A DNA stretch of 11,522 bases from Chloroflexota bacterium (GCA_026389655.1 JAPLHL010000116.1:1-11522), one strand, 5' to 3'. Shown: positions 1 through 7,303, counted from the first letter of the stretch. Program-made: numbers and translations. Notes: generated from the letters alone by a model not told the origin.

Positions 1-2296
1 CATTGGTCACTGGTATGCCATGGCGCCTTCAGATGTCTTTGCCCGGTTTAAAAGGATGCAGGGTTACAACGTTCTGCACCCTGTAGGGTTCGATGCGTTC
101 GGACTTCCCGCAGAAAACAAGGCCATTGCGACAGGTGTCAATCCTTCTGAATGGACCATGAATAATATTGAAAATATGAGGCGCCAGTTGCGCACGATAG
201 GCGCAATCTATGACTGGAGCCGCGAAGTCATAACCTGCCTTCCGGAATACTATAAGTGGACCGAGTGGTTTTTCTTGAAGCTGTATGAAGCGGGACTCGC
301 TTATCGCGGCAAGGCAGCCGTGAACTGGTGTCCCAAATGCCAGACTGTGCTTGCTAATGAGCAGGTAACAGATGGCGCCTGCTGGCGTTGCGAAAGCATA
401 GTTGAGAAAAAAAGGCTCGAGCAATGGTTTTTCAAGATTACAAAATATGCTGACGAGCTCCTGCAATTTGACGAAATCGACTGGCCGGAGCGCATCAAGA
501 TCATGCAGACCAACTGGATCGGAAAAAGCTATGGCGCCGATATCTCATTCGGGCTCGACGTTCCTGGAATTGAGGAGAAAGAGATCAGGGTTTTCACGAC
601 AAGGCCGGATACGCTTTACGGTGTGACTTTTTTCGTCATGGCCCCGGAGCACCCGTTGGTGCCGGCGTTGACTACTTCCGAACATAAGAAAGAAGTTGAA
701 GTATATGTTCGTAATGCCAAGAGACAGACCGAGTTCGAACGCAAGGCTGCCGATACGGAGAAGACGGGCGTTTTCCTGGGTAGCTATGTCATCAATAAGG
801 TAAACGGGGAGAAAGTCCCCATTTTCATCGCCGATTATGTGCTTCCACAGTACGGGACCGGCGCTGTAATGGGTGTACCTGCCCATGACCAGCGCGACTT
901 CGATATGGCCAGGAAATACAATATACCCATCAGGATAGTGGTTGCTCCGGATAACTGGGATGGCAAAGACCTGCAGGCAGCGCATATAGAAGATGGGCAT
1001 ATGGTGAACTCGGCACAGTTCAACGGTCTTTCAATGGAAGAGATGAAGTCGGCCGTCTGCGAGTACTTAACCGGCAAGGGCTGGGGTGGCAAGACCATCA
1101 CATACCGCATGAGAGACTGGCTGATATCGCGCCAGAGATACTGGGGCGCCCCGATCCCGATGATATACTGCGATAAATGCGGCATTGTTCCTGTACCCGA
1201 AAAAGACCTGCCGGTGCTGCTGCCGCCGGATGTAGAGTTCAGGCCGACTGGTGAATCGCCTCTCAAAGACTGTGAATCCTTCGTTAATACTAAATGTCCC
1301 AAGTGTGGTGGTCCTGCCAAACGTGAGACCGACACCATGGACACGTTTATGTGTTCGTCCTGGTATTTTCTCAGGTACACCAGTCCAAAATACGACAAGT
1401 ACCCGTTCGATAAAGACAAATTAAAATATTGGATGCCGGTTGACCTGTATACCGGTGGTGCTGAACATGCCACTATGCATCTTCTTTATTCCCGTTTCTT
1501 CGTTAAAGCTATCAGGGATATCGGAGTAGTAAACTTCGATGAACCGTTCACCAGACTTTTTAACCAGGGCATTATTGTCTGCCAGGGTGAGAAGATGAGT
1601 AAATCCAAGGGCAACGTCGTAACGCCGGACGATTATGTTCGTGACCTTGGCGCCGACGCTGTGAGGATTTACCTCATGTTTGTGGGCCCATGGGAGCAGG
1701 GTGGTGAATGGAATGATAATGGAATAGTAGGCATGTTCCGTTGGCTCAACCGTATATGGAACCTTGCGTCAGCCGACTACGCCGAAAAAAAAGTGGATGC
1801 GGAAGCGGAAAAAGAGTGCAGGCGTGTTATGCACAAGACAATCAAGAAAGCAACGGAGGATATAGAGAAGTTCCGTTTTAACACTATGCTTGCTGCCTTA
1901 ATGGAATTTACCAACCTGTTAGGTAAGATTGTTGAAATAGGTTCGGTAAGCAAGATAATATGGGACGAGGCTATAAAGAACCTGTTGATAATGATCGCCC
2001 CGTCTGCGCCGCATATGGCTGAGGAGTTATGGGTTGAATTGGGTCATCCGTACAGCATACATAATCAGCTATGGTCAAAATGGGATAAAGAACTGGCCAG
2101 TGACGAAGAGGTTACACTGGTCATTCAGATAAATGGTAAAGTGCGTGAAAAGCTGGTTGTCCCGGTGGATATTAGCGAGGATGATGCGAAGAAGTCCGCT
2201 TTCGCCGATGAAAAAATCAAAGGTTATATCGAGTGCAAACAGATATTGAAGACCATTTATGTCCCCGGCAAGCTGCTGAATATTGTCGTGAAGTAG
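1..2296 (+). CDS. leuS: Leucyl-tRNA synthetase, 5' end missing
   Basis: This enzyme charges tRNA-Leu with leucine in the cytoplasm (class Ia synthetase). The reading frame is open from the window edge: bases 2-10 encode IGH, the last three residues of the HIGH ATP-binding motif, so the first ATG in the window (base 20) is internal and roughly 40-50 N-terminal residues are lost. About 765 residues remain, against about 810-860 for the family. Seen in order: a four-cysteine zinc site (CPKC ... CWRC, bases 329-391); the CP1 editing domain with threonine-rich FTTRPDT (593-613) and GTGAVMGVPAHDQRDFD (854-904), which carries the conserved editing aspartate; a second CxxC pair region (CDKC ... CPKC, about 1160-1315); KMSKS (1592-1606); and the anticodon-binding and C-terminal domain with INGKVREK. 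Both catalytic motifs and the editing pocket look intact, so the gene should be active. It ends in TAG, 47 bases before the acyl-CoA dehydrogenase gene. Confidence 0.98.
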   Translation, partial: IGHWYAMAPSDVFARFKRMQGYNVLHPVGFDAFGLPAENKAIATGVNPSEWTMNNIENMRRQLRTIGAIYDWSREVITCLPEYYKWTEWFFLKLYEAGLAYRGKAAVNWCPKCQTVLANEQVTDGACWRCESIVEKKRLEQWFFKITKYADELLQFDEIDWPERIKIMQTNWIGKSYGADISFGLDVPGIEEKEIRVFTTRPDTLYGVTFFVMAPEHPLVPALTTSEHKKEVEVYVRNAKRQTEFERKAADTEKTGVFLGSYVINKVNGEKVPIFIADYVLPQYGTGAVMGVPAHDQRDFDMARKYNIPIRIVVAPDNWDGKDLQAAHIEDGHMVNSAQFNGLSMEEMKSAVCEYLTGKGWGGKTITYRMRDWLISRQRYWGAPIPMIYCDKCGIVPVPEKDLPVLLPPDVEFRPTGESPLKDCESFVNTKCPKCGGPAKRETDTMDTFMCSSWYFLRYTSPKYDKYPFDKDKLKYWMPVDLYTGGAEHATMHLLYSRFFVKAIRDIGVVNFDEPFTRLFNQGIIVCQGEKMSKSKGNVVTPDDYVRDLGADAVRIYLMFVGPWEQGGEWNDNGIVGMFRWLNRIWNLASADYAEKKVDAEAEKECRRVMHKTIKKATEDIEKFRFNTMLAALMEFTNLLGKIVEIGSVSKIIWDEAIKNLLIMIAPSAPHMAEELWVELGHPYSIHNQLWSKWDKELASDEEVTLVIQINGKVREKLVVPVDISEDDAKKSAFADEKIKGYIECKQILKTIYVPGKLLNIVVK

Positions 2297-2343
2297 TATT
2301 CCCCGGCTTAATAATCGTTAATAATAATTAGCGAGGTGACATC

Positions 2344-3573
2344 ATGTTGGAATCTCTGATGACCGATGGGCAAAAGGCGTTGAGGGATGAAGTCCGGCAA
2401 TATGTGAAATCTGTTCCCAGGCAGCTTTTACTGGACATGGATGCTGATAAGATCAGGTACCCGCGCAATTACGTCATAGGCCTGGCTAAAAATCACTTGC
2501 TGGGATTACGTTTCTCCAGGCAGTATGGTGGAAGAGGTTTCAAATGGGTTGACGAGATCATTGCCCTGGAGGAAATTGGCGTTTTGGGTATGTCCTTGGG
2601 CTGTCTTTTCTCACTTGTGAGTATAGTGGGGGAAGCGCTTGATGTTTTCGGCACAGACCAGCAGAAGAAGAAATACCTTGAGCCGCTGTTAAAAGGCAAG
2701 ATCTTCTGCGCCGAAGCCCTGACCGAGCCGCGCGGAGGTTCGGACTTCTTTGGAGCTACCACTACTGCGGTCCAAAAAGGTGATTACTATATATTAAATG
2801 GACAGAAGAGGTTTGTTGTTGGTGCTGAGGGAGCTGATATATTTTTAGTCTATGCCAGGACGGAAGGAACACCCGGCAAATCAATCAGCGCTTTTATAGT
2901 TGAACGTGACATGGGCGTCGAGGCCAAATACATTTATGGATTGTTGGGTACCAGGGGTGGAGGGGCCGGAAGGCTGGTATTCAAGGATACTAAGGTTCCT
3001 AAGGAGAATCTCATCCTGGGTTTGAATAGGGGCGGGGATGTATTTAATCAAATGATGATTCCTGAAAGGATGACTTCCGCTGCCGGGGCTTTGGGGCTCG
3101 CCAGGGCTGCGCTCGAGATTGCTACCAGGTACACAGATAAAAGGAAAGCCTTCGGCCGCAAAATACGTGAGTTCGAAGGCGTCAGTTTTAAGGTTGCGGA
3201 GAGTATTACCAAGCTGGATGCGGCCTTTTCACTCGTTCACGGAGCGGCAACCGCTGTGGATGCAGTGGGCAGCACCGGCTATTCAAGGCGGCTGGTATCG
3301 GAGGCTAAAAAATTTGGTACGGAGACTGCTTGGGAAGTGATTAATAACGCTATGCAGGTGGTTGGCGGAATCGGTTATACCAACGTATACCCGATTGAGA
3401 GGATGCTCAGGGATGCCAGGCTTCTCATCATCTGGACGGGTACCAGCGAAATAATGAACATGATAATACAGCATGAGTACTACCGTGAGACGCTTGCTCC
3501 TGTTGCTAAAGCCCGGGATGTGGAAGATGACGCTCAGGAAGCGCGTGCTGAGGACGAAAAAATCTACGAGTGA
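2344..3573 (+). CDS. Acyl-CoA dehydrogenase (FAD-dependent)
   Basis: This 409-residue protein belongs to the acyl-CoA dehydrogenase family, FAD flavoproteins that oxidise acyl-CoA to 2-enoyl-CoA and pass electrons to ETF, as in beta-oxidation or branched-chain acid breakdown. Seen: family signature 1 ([12 protein letters not shown], residues 123-134), the middle beta domain, the FAD/dimer segment RKAFGRKI (267-274), and signature 2 ([22 protein letters not shown], about 338-359). At the place where medium- and short-chain enzymes carry the catalytic glutamate (EGTS) there is Thr365 (TGTS). Glu241 in a PER motif instead matches the catalytic base position of long-chain and isovaleryl-CoA dehydrogenases. 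The chain is therefore probably active, but its substrate cannot be read from the sequence. The last 20 residues are an acidic tail ([14 protein letters not shown]). The ATG is set by GAGGTGA at 2333-2339. It sits between leuS and yggS, probably co-transcribed. Confidence 0.93.
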   Translation: MLESLMTDGQKALRDEVRQYVKSVPRQLLLDMDADKIRYPRNYVIGLAKNHLLGLRFSRQYGGRGFKWVDEIIALEEIGVLGMSLGCLFSLVSIVGEALDVFGTDQQKKKYLEPLLKGKIFCAEALTEPRGGSDFFGATTTAVQKGDYYILNGQKRFVVGAEGADIFLVYARTEGTPGKSISAFIVERDMGVEAKYIYGLLGTRGGGAGRLVFKDTKVPKENLILGLNRGGDVFNQMMIPERMTSAAGALGLARAALEIATRYTDKRKAFGRKIREFEGVSFKVAESITKLDAAFSLVHGAATAVDAVGSTGYSRRLVSEAKKFGTETAWEVINNAMQVVGGIGYTNVYPIERMLRDARLLIIWTGTSEIMNMIIQHEYYRETLAPVAKARDVEDDAQEARAEDEKIYE

Positions 3574-3587
3574 TACAATTTTTTTAA

Positions 3588-4280
3588 GTGAAACAATTCG
3601 AGAACTTTAATGCAGATGATGCTATAGCGGGCAACGTAGAGTGGGTGCGCAAGCGGATTGCTGCTGCCTGTGCGAAAAGCCGTAGGGACGAAAGCTCGGT
3701 TAGCCTCATCGCAGTTACGAAAAATTTCCCGTCGAAGACGGTGCGCCTCGCTTATAATTGCGGGATCCATGATTTTGGTGAAAGTAGGATGCAGGAGGCC
3801 GGAATTAAGTTAAAAGAGCTTTACGATATCCGCTCGTTGATACGCCTGCACTTTATTGGTCATCTCCAGAGCAACAAGGTCAAAGACGCCCTGGAAATCA
3901 GCGACGTGGTTCACAGCGTAGATTCGTTAAAACTGGCACAGGCAATCAACCAGCATGCTGCCAGGAAAATATCCTGTTTCATACAGGTCAATGTTGCAGA
4001 AGAGAAGACCAAGTACGGGTTTTCTAAGGACGAGTTAGACAATGCTGTGAAGAATATCGGCGCATTGCCGAATATCAATGTAATTGGATTAATGACGATT
4101 GCCCCGCTCACTGATAAGTCAGAGGAAGCACGGCCTGTTTTTGCGAAGTTGCGGGACCTAAATCTACAATACGGATTCAAAGAGCTCTCTATGGGCATGA
4201 CTGATGATTATGAAATAGCGATTGAGGAAGGTTCGACTATGGTGCGCATAGGCAGGGCTATCTTCGGTGAAAGGAGTTGA
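3588..4280 (+). CDS. yggS: YggS/PLPBP family pyridoxal-phosphate homeostasis protein
   Basis: This 230-residue protein is of the YggS/PROSC (PLPBP) family: single-domain alanine-racemase-fold proteins that bind PLP, have no known catalytic activity, and buffer free PLP in the cytosol. The PLP lysine is Lys45 in VTKNFP. HFIGHLQSNK, IGLMTIAP, LSMGMTDDYEIAI and the phosphate-binding GSTMVRIGRAIFG close to the C-terminus are all present, and the length is normal. The start is GTG at 3588: the codon just before it in frame is TAA (3585-3587), and no in-frame ATG occurs before the conserved region, so no other start is credible. No clear Shine-Dalgarno lies upstream, only a T-tract, so translation may be coupled to the dehydrogenase gene ending 14 bases earlier. 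proC follows 4 bases after the stop; the yggS-proC pairing is common in bacteria. Confidence 0.95.
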   Translation: MKQFENFNADDAIAGNVEWVRKRIAAACAKSRRDESSVSLIAVTKNFPSKTVRLAYNCGIHDFGESRMQEAGIKLKELYDIRSLIRLHFIGHLQSNKVKDALEISDVVHSVDSLKLAQAINQHAARKISCFIQVNVAEEKTKYGFSKDELDNAVKNIGALPNINVIGLMTIAPLTDKSEEARPVFAKLRDLNLQYGFKELSMGMTDDYEIAIEEGSTMVRIGRAIFGERS

Positions 4281-4284
4281 CATA

Positions 4285-5085
4285 ATGAAAATAGCGATAA
4301 TCGGCGGCGGTACCATGGGTGAGGCTATTATCAAGAGTCTATTAAGGAAAAAGCTGGCGGACAAAAATAGTATAACCGTCAGTGATGTGGCTGCCGCACG
4401 CCGTGACCAGTTGAAGAAAAGATACGGCGTTCAGGTTACCTCCGATAACGTCACTGCATTGAAAGGAGCGGAGACCGTCATATTGGCGATCAAGCCGCAG
4501 GAAATGGCCCATGTGCTCGGGCAGCTTGCCGGAAAGCTGAAGACGCAACTCATCATATCGATAGCGGCAGGGGTAACTCTGGAGTCAATCTGCTCGAAAT
4601 TGAATTACCGGCAGGTGGTGAGGGCTATGCCCAACACGCCTGCCCAGGTAGGCAGGGGCATGACGGCCTGGATCGGGGCAAAAGAGCTGACAAAAGCCAA
4701 CCTGGATAAGGCGAAGGCCGTACTGGCCTCACTGGGGGAAGAACATTACTTTGCCGATGAGAAATATATGGATATGGCCACCGCTATCAGCGGCAGCGGC
4801 CCGGCCTACATATTCCTTGTCATCGAATCGCTGATAGATGCCGGCGTGCACATCGGGCTGCCCAGGGACGTCGCACAAAAACTGGTTATCGAGACCATCA
4901 CCGGCTCGGCTGAAGCAATGAAAAAAATGGGTAAGCACCCCGCCGAGCTTAAAAATATGGTTACCTCACCGGGAGGCACCACCGCCGAAGCCCTGTATAA
5001 GCTGGAAATGGGCGGACTTAGGTCCCTGCTGATCTCGGCTGTCGAAGCAGCTTATAACAAGGCGAAGGGCCTTGGAGCGAAATAG
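4285..5085 (+). CDS. proC: Pyrroline-5-carboxylate reductase
   Basis: ProC performs the last step of proline synthesis, NAD(P)H-dependent reduction of 1-pyrroline-5-carboxylate to L-proline, in the cytosol. The 266-residue length is typical. Seen: an N-terminal Rossmann fold with GGGTMG (residues 7-12), VRAMPNTPAQVGRG (112-125), the helical dimerisation domain with AISGSGPAY (167-175), and the family signature around MVTSPGGTTAEAL (225-237). I start at the ATG at 4285, giving MKIAIIGGG as is usual for the family. The frame also has a GTG at 4267, but that would place the strong AAGGAG (4271-4276) inside the gene, whereas it sits 8 bases before the ATG. That Shine-Dalgarno lies within the last codons of yggS, so the two genes are tightly coupled. 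Confidence 0.97.
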   Translation: MKIAIIGGGTMGEAIIKSLLRKKLADKNSITVSDVAAARRDQLKKRYGVQVTSDNVTALKGAETVILAIKPQEMAHVLGQLAGKLKTQLIISIAAGVTLESICSKLNYRQVVRAMPNTPAQVGRGMTAWIGAKELTKANLDKAKAVLASLGEEHYFADEKYMDMATAISGSGPAYIFLVIESLIDAGVHIGLPRDVAQKLVIETITGSAEAMKKMGKHPAELKNMVTSPGGTTAEALYKLEMGGLRSLLISAVEAAYNKAKGLGAK

Positions 5086-5120
5086 GCGCCCGTAATAATG
5101 AAATACAAATAGGAGTGAAC

Positions 5121-5630
5121 ATGGTTATCAGGCAGGAGAGGACTGAAGAATTTCCTCAGATATATGATCTGGTTAAAGTAGCTTTCCAGACAGCAAAAGT
5201 ATCTAACGGCAAAGAGCAGGATTTCGTCAATCAATTGCGCAGTGGAGGCAGCTACATCCCGGAACTGACTCTGATTGCTGAAGAGAACGGCAAACTGGTA
5301 GGACATATCATGCTGTCGAAGGCTCACATAGTTAATGGTGCGGATAAATTCGAAGTGATTTATGTGGCGCCACTTTCAGTTGTTCTCGAGCATCGAAATA
5401 AAGGTATAGGCTCCAGTTTGATAAAAGAGAGCTTCAGATTGGCAAAAGAGATGGGATACACATCTGTGCTTCTGGTAGGTGATCCCGCTTATTATCATAG
5501 ATTTGGTTTTAAATCCGCGGTCACCTTCGGCATTAAACCCACGCACGAAATCCCGGATGAAAACGTGATGGCGTGTGAACTGGTCCCGAATGCGTTGAAA
5601 GGTGTCAGCGGGACAACTGATTGTTTCTGA
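5121..5630 (+). CDS. GNAT-family N-acetyltransferase, YhbS-like
   Basis: This 169-residue protein is a GNAT acetyltransferase that would move an acetyl group from acetyl-CoA to an amine; the acceptor is unknown. The acetyl-CoA pyrophosphate-binding motif (R/Q)xxGxG is RNKGIG (residues 92-97), preceded by the beta strand IYVAPLSV. GDPAYYHRFGF (120-130) and the ending NALKGVSG resemble E. coli YhbS and its relatives, which argues for that branch rather than ribosomal RimI-type enzymes. The protein stops a little earlier after GVSG than I would expect for that branch. I chose ATG 5121 because AGGAG (5111-5115) lies 5 bases upstream; a GTG at 5115 in the same frame overlaps that site. It follows proC by 35 bases and is the last + strand gene before the convergent hicA. 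Confidence 0.88.
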   Translation: MVIRQERTEEFPQIYDLVKVAFQTAKVSNGKEQDFVNQLRSGGSYIPELTLIAEENGKLVGHIMLSKAHIVNGADKFEVIYVAPLSVVLEHRNKGIGSSLIKESFRLAKEMGYTSVLLVGDPAYYHRFGFKSAVTFGIKPTHEIPDENVMACELVPNALKGVSGTTDCF

Positions 5631-5717
5631 GGCTTCTACAATAGATTGAGCCAGGTAACTTCCTATCCCAACGATCTTTAGGTGCTACTAATTCTCTGAG
5701 ATCATTAATAAGCTGAT

Positions 5718-5945
5718 TTAAAGCAGTTTGATAAACTCGCCGATAGTTAAGCCGGACTGCCGTATGATGGCCCTTAGCGTTCCCTGGGGAAGGTCGCTTC
5801 TGTGAATGGGCACAGTGATCGGACGGTTGAAACCCTGTTTATAAAGGATAACGTGACTGCCGGTTTGCCTGCTGATAGAAAAACCGGACCTCAATAGTGC
5901 ATCGATTACCTGTTTAGCTTTAAGGACCGGTAATTGTTTAGGCAA
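5718..5945 (-). CDS. hicA: HicA-type mRNA interferase toxin
   Basis: This 75-residue protein matches the HicA/YcfA toxin family, a small double-stranded-RNA-binding fold that cleaves mRNA and stops translation when free of its antitoxin. Seen: KQVIDALLRSGF (residues 11-22), the GSHVIL segment with the expected catalytic His31, the VPIH strand (45-48), and the closing helix GTLRAIIRQSGLTIGEF. The start is TTG at 5945; the residues after it (PKQLPVLKAKQVIDAL) match the usual HicA N-terminus and no ATG is available. No good Shine-Dalgarno precedes it. The gene begins six bases after the hicB stop and is in the same frame, which suggests low, coupled toxin translation. All key residues are present, so it looks functional. 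Confidence 0.9.
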   Translation of the reverse strand: MPKQLPVLKAKQVIDALLRSGFSISRQTGSHVILYKQGFNRPITVPIHRSDLPQGTLRAIIRQSGLTIGEFIKLL

Positions 5946-5951
5946 TGTCTT

Positions 5952-6200
5952 CTAAATAGAGGATGATTCTATTTGTTCGAACTGGTCAGGAATTGGAATA
6001 CCCTGTTCTCTGGCAACTTCCAGCCACCCTTTCATGGCATCTTTGATCATTTCCATAGCTTCCTCAAACGTTTTACCGTAAGAAATGCAGCCCGGCAGCG
6101 AAGGCACGGCAATCGTATATCCCCCTTCAGGCTCCTCCTGCAATTCAAAAACGATGCCGCTCCGGATTACCTGGAAATTTCGTAATGTATTGGCCCGCAT
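5952..6200 (-). CDS. hicB: HicB-type antitoxin, short form
   Basis: This 82-residue protein matches the HicB/UPF0150 family, a partial RNase H fold that binds and blocks HicA. Seen: the strand GIVFELQEEPEGGYTIAVPSLPGC (residues 15-38, with the hallmark VPSLPGC) followed by the helix TFEEAMEMIKDAMKGWLEVAREQG and the family ending IPIP (69-72). Only ten polar residues follow, so the C-terminal helix-turn-helix or ribbon-helix-helix domain of longer HicBs, used for autorepression, is missing. The ATG at 6200 has AGGG at 6210-6213, nine bases upstream. The order is antitoxin first, then toxin, as in hicBA loci. A strong promoter lies immediately upstream. Confidence 0.9.
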   Translation of the reverse strand: MRANTLRNFQVIRSGIVFELQEEPEGGYTIAVPSLPGCISYGKTFEEAMEMIKDAMKGWLEVAREQGIPIPDQFEQIESSSI

Positions 6201-6221
6201 GATGACTAACCCTAATTAATG

Positions 6222-6250
6222 ATTATAGGAGTATAGAACGGTTCTTTCAA
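6222..6250 (-). promoter_or_regulatory. Promoter of hicBA
   Basis: Reading the - strand, TTGAAA (6250-6245) is followed by a 17-base spacer and a perfect TATAAT (6227-6222). This is close to the sigma70 consensus (11 of 12 bases, ideal spacing). Transcription would start near 6215, leaving a leader of about 15 bases before the hicB ATG. Confidence 0.75.
6235..6245. repeat. Palindrome AGAACGGTTCT in the hicBA promoter spacer
   Basis: AGAAC-G-GTTCT is a perfect inverted repeat with a single central base, placed between the -35 and -10 boxes of the hicBA promoter. That is where a repressor would block RNA polymerase, so it is a candidate operator. A second palindrome, GGTTAACC, lies at 6258-6265 just upstream of the -35 box. 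That these are operators is inference from position. Confidence 0.45.
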
Positions 6251-6271
6251 ATACAGCGGTTAACCCCTATC

Positions 6272-6982
6272 TTACGCCGGCTTCCGGCAATAAATAGCTG
6301 TGCTCTTGGGGAAAATGTGGTTTAGCCCGCCCTCTATCCACTTGGTGTATTTATGGCCGTTATAGATGTCCCATACCAGGAACTTATAGTATTGGGACGG
6401 GATAAAAGCCTTCTCGTTTTTTAGCCCGAATATGCCCTTTGACCACCAGTAGATCGAATGAAAAGCGTGCTTGTAGCGTACTGCGTATATCTCGAGGTTA
6501 AACCCCTCCAGTAAATCCAGGATTTCTTTATGTTTGAAAACCCGTATATGCCCGCCGGGCGTATTGTGGTACTCGTCCGATATTTTCCAGCAGACCGACT
6601 CGGCGAAATAAGACGGTACGCTTACGGCCAGTATCCCGCCGGGTTTTAATACACGTACCAGCTCTGAGGCTGCCTTATTCAGGTCGGGTATATGTTCCAG
6701 CACCTCTGAGCAAATAACTTTATCGAAAAGGCTGTCTTCGAAAGGAAGGCTGGTAACGCTGCCGGAAACCAGATGCCAGGTTCCTACAGATTCTGACTTC
6801 AGGTCCATCTGGTACAGCATGCTCTTGGCATTCAGCAGGCTGGGAATATCAAGATCGAATGCAACCGACGCCCCGGTGTTGGCCTTGGTTGCTTGCCAGA
6901 TATGGCGCCCGTTGCCGCAGCCGGCGTCCAGGATGTATTCGCTCCCGTTGATCTTTAGCAGATCAAGGTCTATAGTCAGCAT
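6272..6982 (-). CDS. Class I SAM-dependent methyltransferase, substrate unknown
   Basis: This 236-residue protein has the Methyltransf_11 / UbiE-like fold. Seen: motif I LDAGCGNGRH (residues 18-27), which binds S-adenosylmethionine; an acidic strand end AFDLD (41-45); SVTSLPFEDSLFD (75-87); VICSEVLEHIPD (89-100); and LVRVLKPGGILAVSVP (108-123). The C-terminal third is rich in Tyr, Trp and Lys and probably forms the substrate cap. There is no signal peptide or membrane segment. The N-terminus MLTIDLDLLKI runs straight into motif I, which supports the ATG at 6982, but no clear Shine-Dalgarno precedes it. It begins 27 bases after the ferredoxin stop and may share its transcript. The last codons and stop hold a GC-rich inverted repeat (GCCGG-CTT-CCGGC, 6276-6288) with no T-tract. 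Nothing nearby identifies the acceptor. Confidence 0.85.
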   Translation of the reverse strand: MLTIDLDLLKINGSEYILDAGCGNGRHIWQATKANTGASVAFDLDIPSLLNAKSMLYQMDLKSESVGTWHLVSGSVTSLPFEDSLFDKVICSEVLEHIPDLNKAASELVRVLKPGGILAVSVPSYFAESVCWKISDEYHNTPGGHIRVFKHKEILDLLEGFNLEIYAVRYKHAFHSIYWWSKGIFGLKNEKAFIPSQYYKFLVWDIYNGHKYTKWIEGGLNHIFPKSTAIYCRKPA

Positions 6983-7009
6983 TAATTATTAAAGTCAGTT
7001 GGGTTTATT

Positions 7010-7273
7010 TTATGCTTTGGGTGTTTTGCCGGGATGGAGCTTCTTCCACTTTTCTAGAAGCTGTTCTTTAGTTTCCTTATGTGCTTCATCGGGAACGCAG
7101 CAATCCACCGGGCAGACTTCCACGCACTTGGGCTTATCAAACCAGCCGATGCACTCCGTACATTTGGCCGGGTCAATTGTATAAATTGTATCTCCTTCCT
7201 TGATAGCCTCGTTTTTACATTCTGCCTCACATGCGCCGCAACTAATACAATCGTCTGTAATCTTATAAGCCAT
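7010..7273 (-). CDS. 2[4Fe-4S] ferredoxin, Alvin/YfhL type
   Basis: This 87-residue cytoplasmic electron carrier should hold two [4Fe-4S] clusters. Site one is Cys9, Cys12, Cys15 with Cys54; site two is Cys38, Cys41, Cys50 with Cys19. The spacing of the second site, CxxC-x8-CxxxCP, has the loop insertion typical of the Allochromatium vinosum ferredoxin group rather than the clostridial x2 spacing. The 33 residues after Cys54 (ending in a Lys/Glu-rich helix) match the C-terminal helix of that group, known for unusually negative redox potentials. The usual proline after the fourth Cys of site one is lysine here (CKNEA). Two more cysteines (58, 59) follow. The ATG at 7273 has GGAGG at 7286-7290, with a rather long 12-base spacing. 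Its neighbours are coaD upstream and the methyltransferase downstream; the nuo operon is 1.3 kb away on the other strand. Confidence 0.93.
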   Translation of the reverse strand: MAYKITDDCISCGACEAECKNEAIKEGDTIYTIDPAKCTECIGWFDKPKCVEVCPVDCCVPDEAHKETKEQLLEKWKKLHPGKTPKA

Positions 7274-7297
7274 TTTACTTAAAAACCTCCAAGCTTA

Positions 7298-7303
7298 ATT
7301 ATA
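7298..7303 (-). promoter_or_regulatory. Possible -10 box for the ferredoxin gene
   Basis: A perfect TATAAT on the - strand lies 24 bases upstream of the ferredoxin ATG, just before its ribosome binding site. No convincing -35 box sits 16-18 bases further up (the best match there is a T-rich TTTTCG), so this is only a candidate. If real, the transcript would begin almost at the Shine-Dalgarno. Confidence 0.3.

Noticed and set aside
835..1473. Long antisense open frames inside leuS (about 212, 151 and 145 codons) and a 193-codon one opposite nuoB
   Set aside because: They lie fully within strongly conserved genes, have low-complexity Ser/Pro/His-rich translations with no recognisable domain, and lack ribosome sites. 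They are explained by the codon use of the sense genes.
2308..2325. Direct repeat TTAATAAT with a 10-base period between leuS and the dehydrogenase gene
   Set aside because: Only two copies in AT-rich spacer with no -35 box at a suitable distance; chance is the simplest explanation.
3578..3587. T-tract before yggS as a rho-independent terminator
   Set aside because: The only possible stem is made of A-T pairs, too weak for a terminator, and the genes on either side are 14 bases apart on the same strand.
4267..4284. GTG at 4267 as the proC start
   Set aside because: It would put the AAGGAG ribosome site inside the gene and add six residues not seen in the family; the ATG at 4285 fits both signals.
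5115..5120. GTG at 5115 as the start of the GNAT gene
   Set aside because: It overlaps the AGGAG site that is well placed for the ATG at 5121.
5631..5717. Possible short gene or gene remnant between the GNAT and hicA genes; the - strand reads LINDLRELVAPKDRWDRK in one frame
   Set aside because: The frame overlaps the hicA end, has no start signal and no family I recognise. The 87-base gap also shows no convincing terminator hairpin. I see nothing supportable in it.
6276..6288. GCCGG-CTT-CCGGC inverted repeat as the terminator of the methyltransferase gene
   Set aside because: The stem is inside the coding end and no T-tract follows on the - strand, so it does not meet the pattern of an intrinsic terminator.
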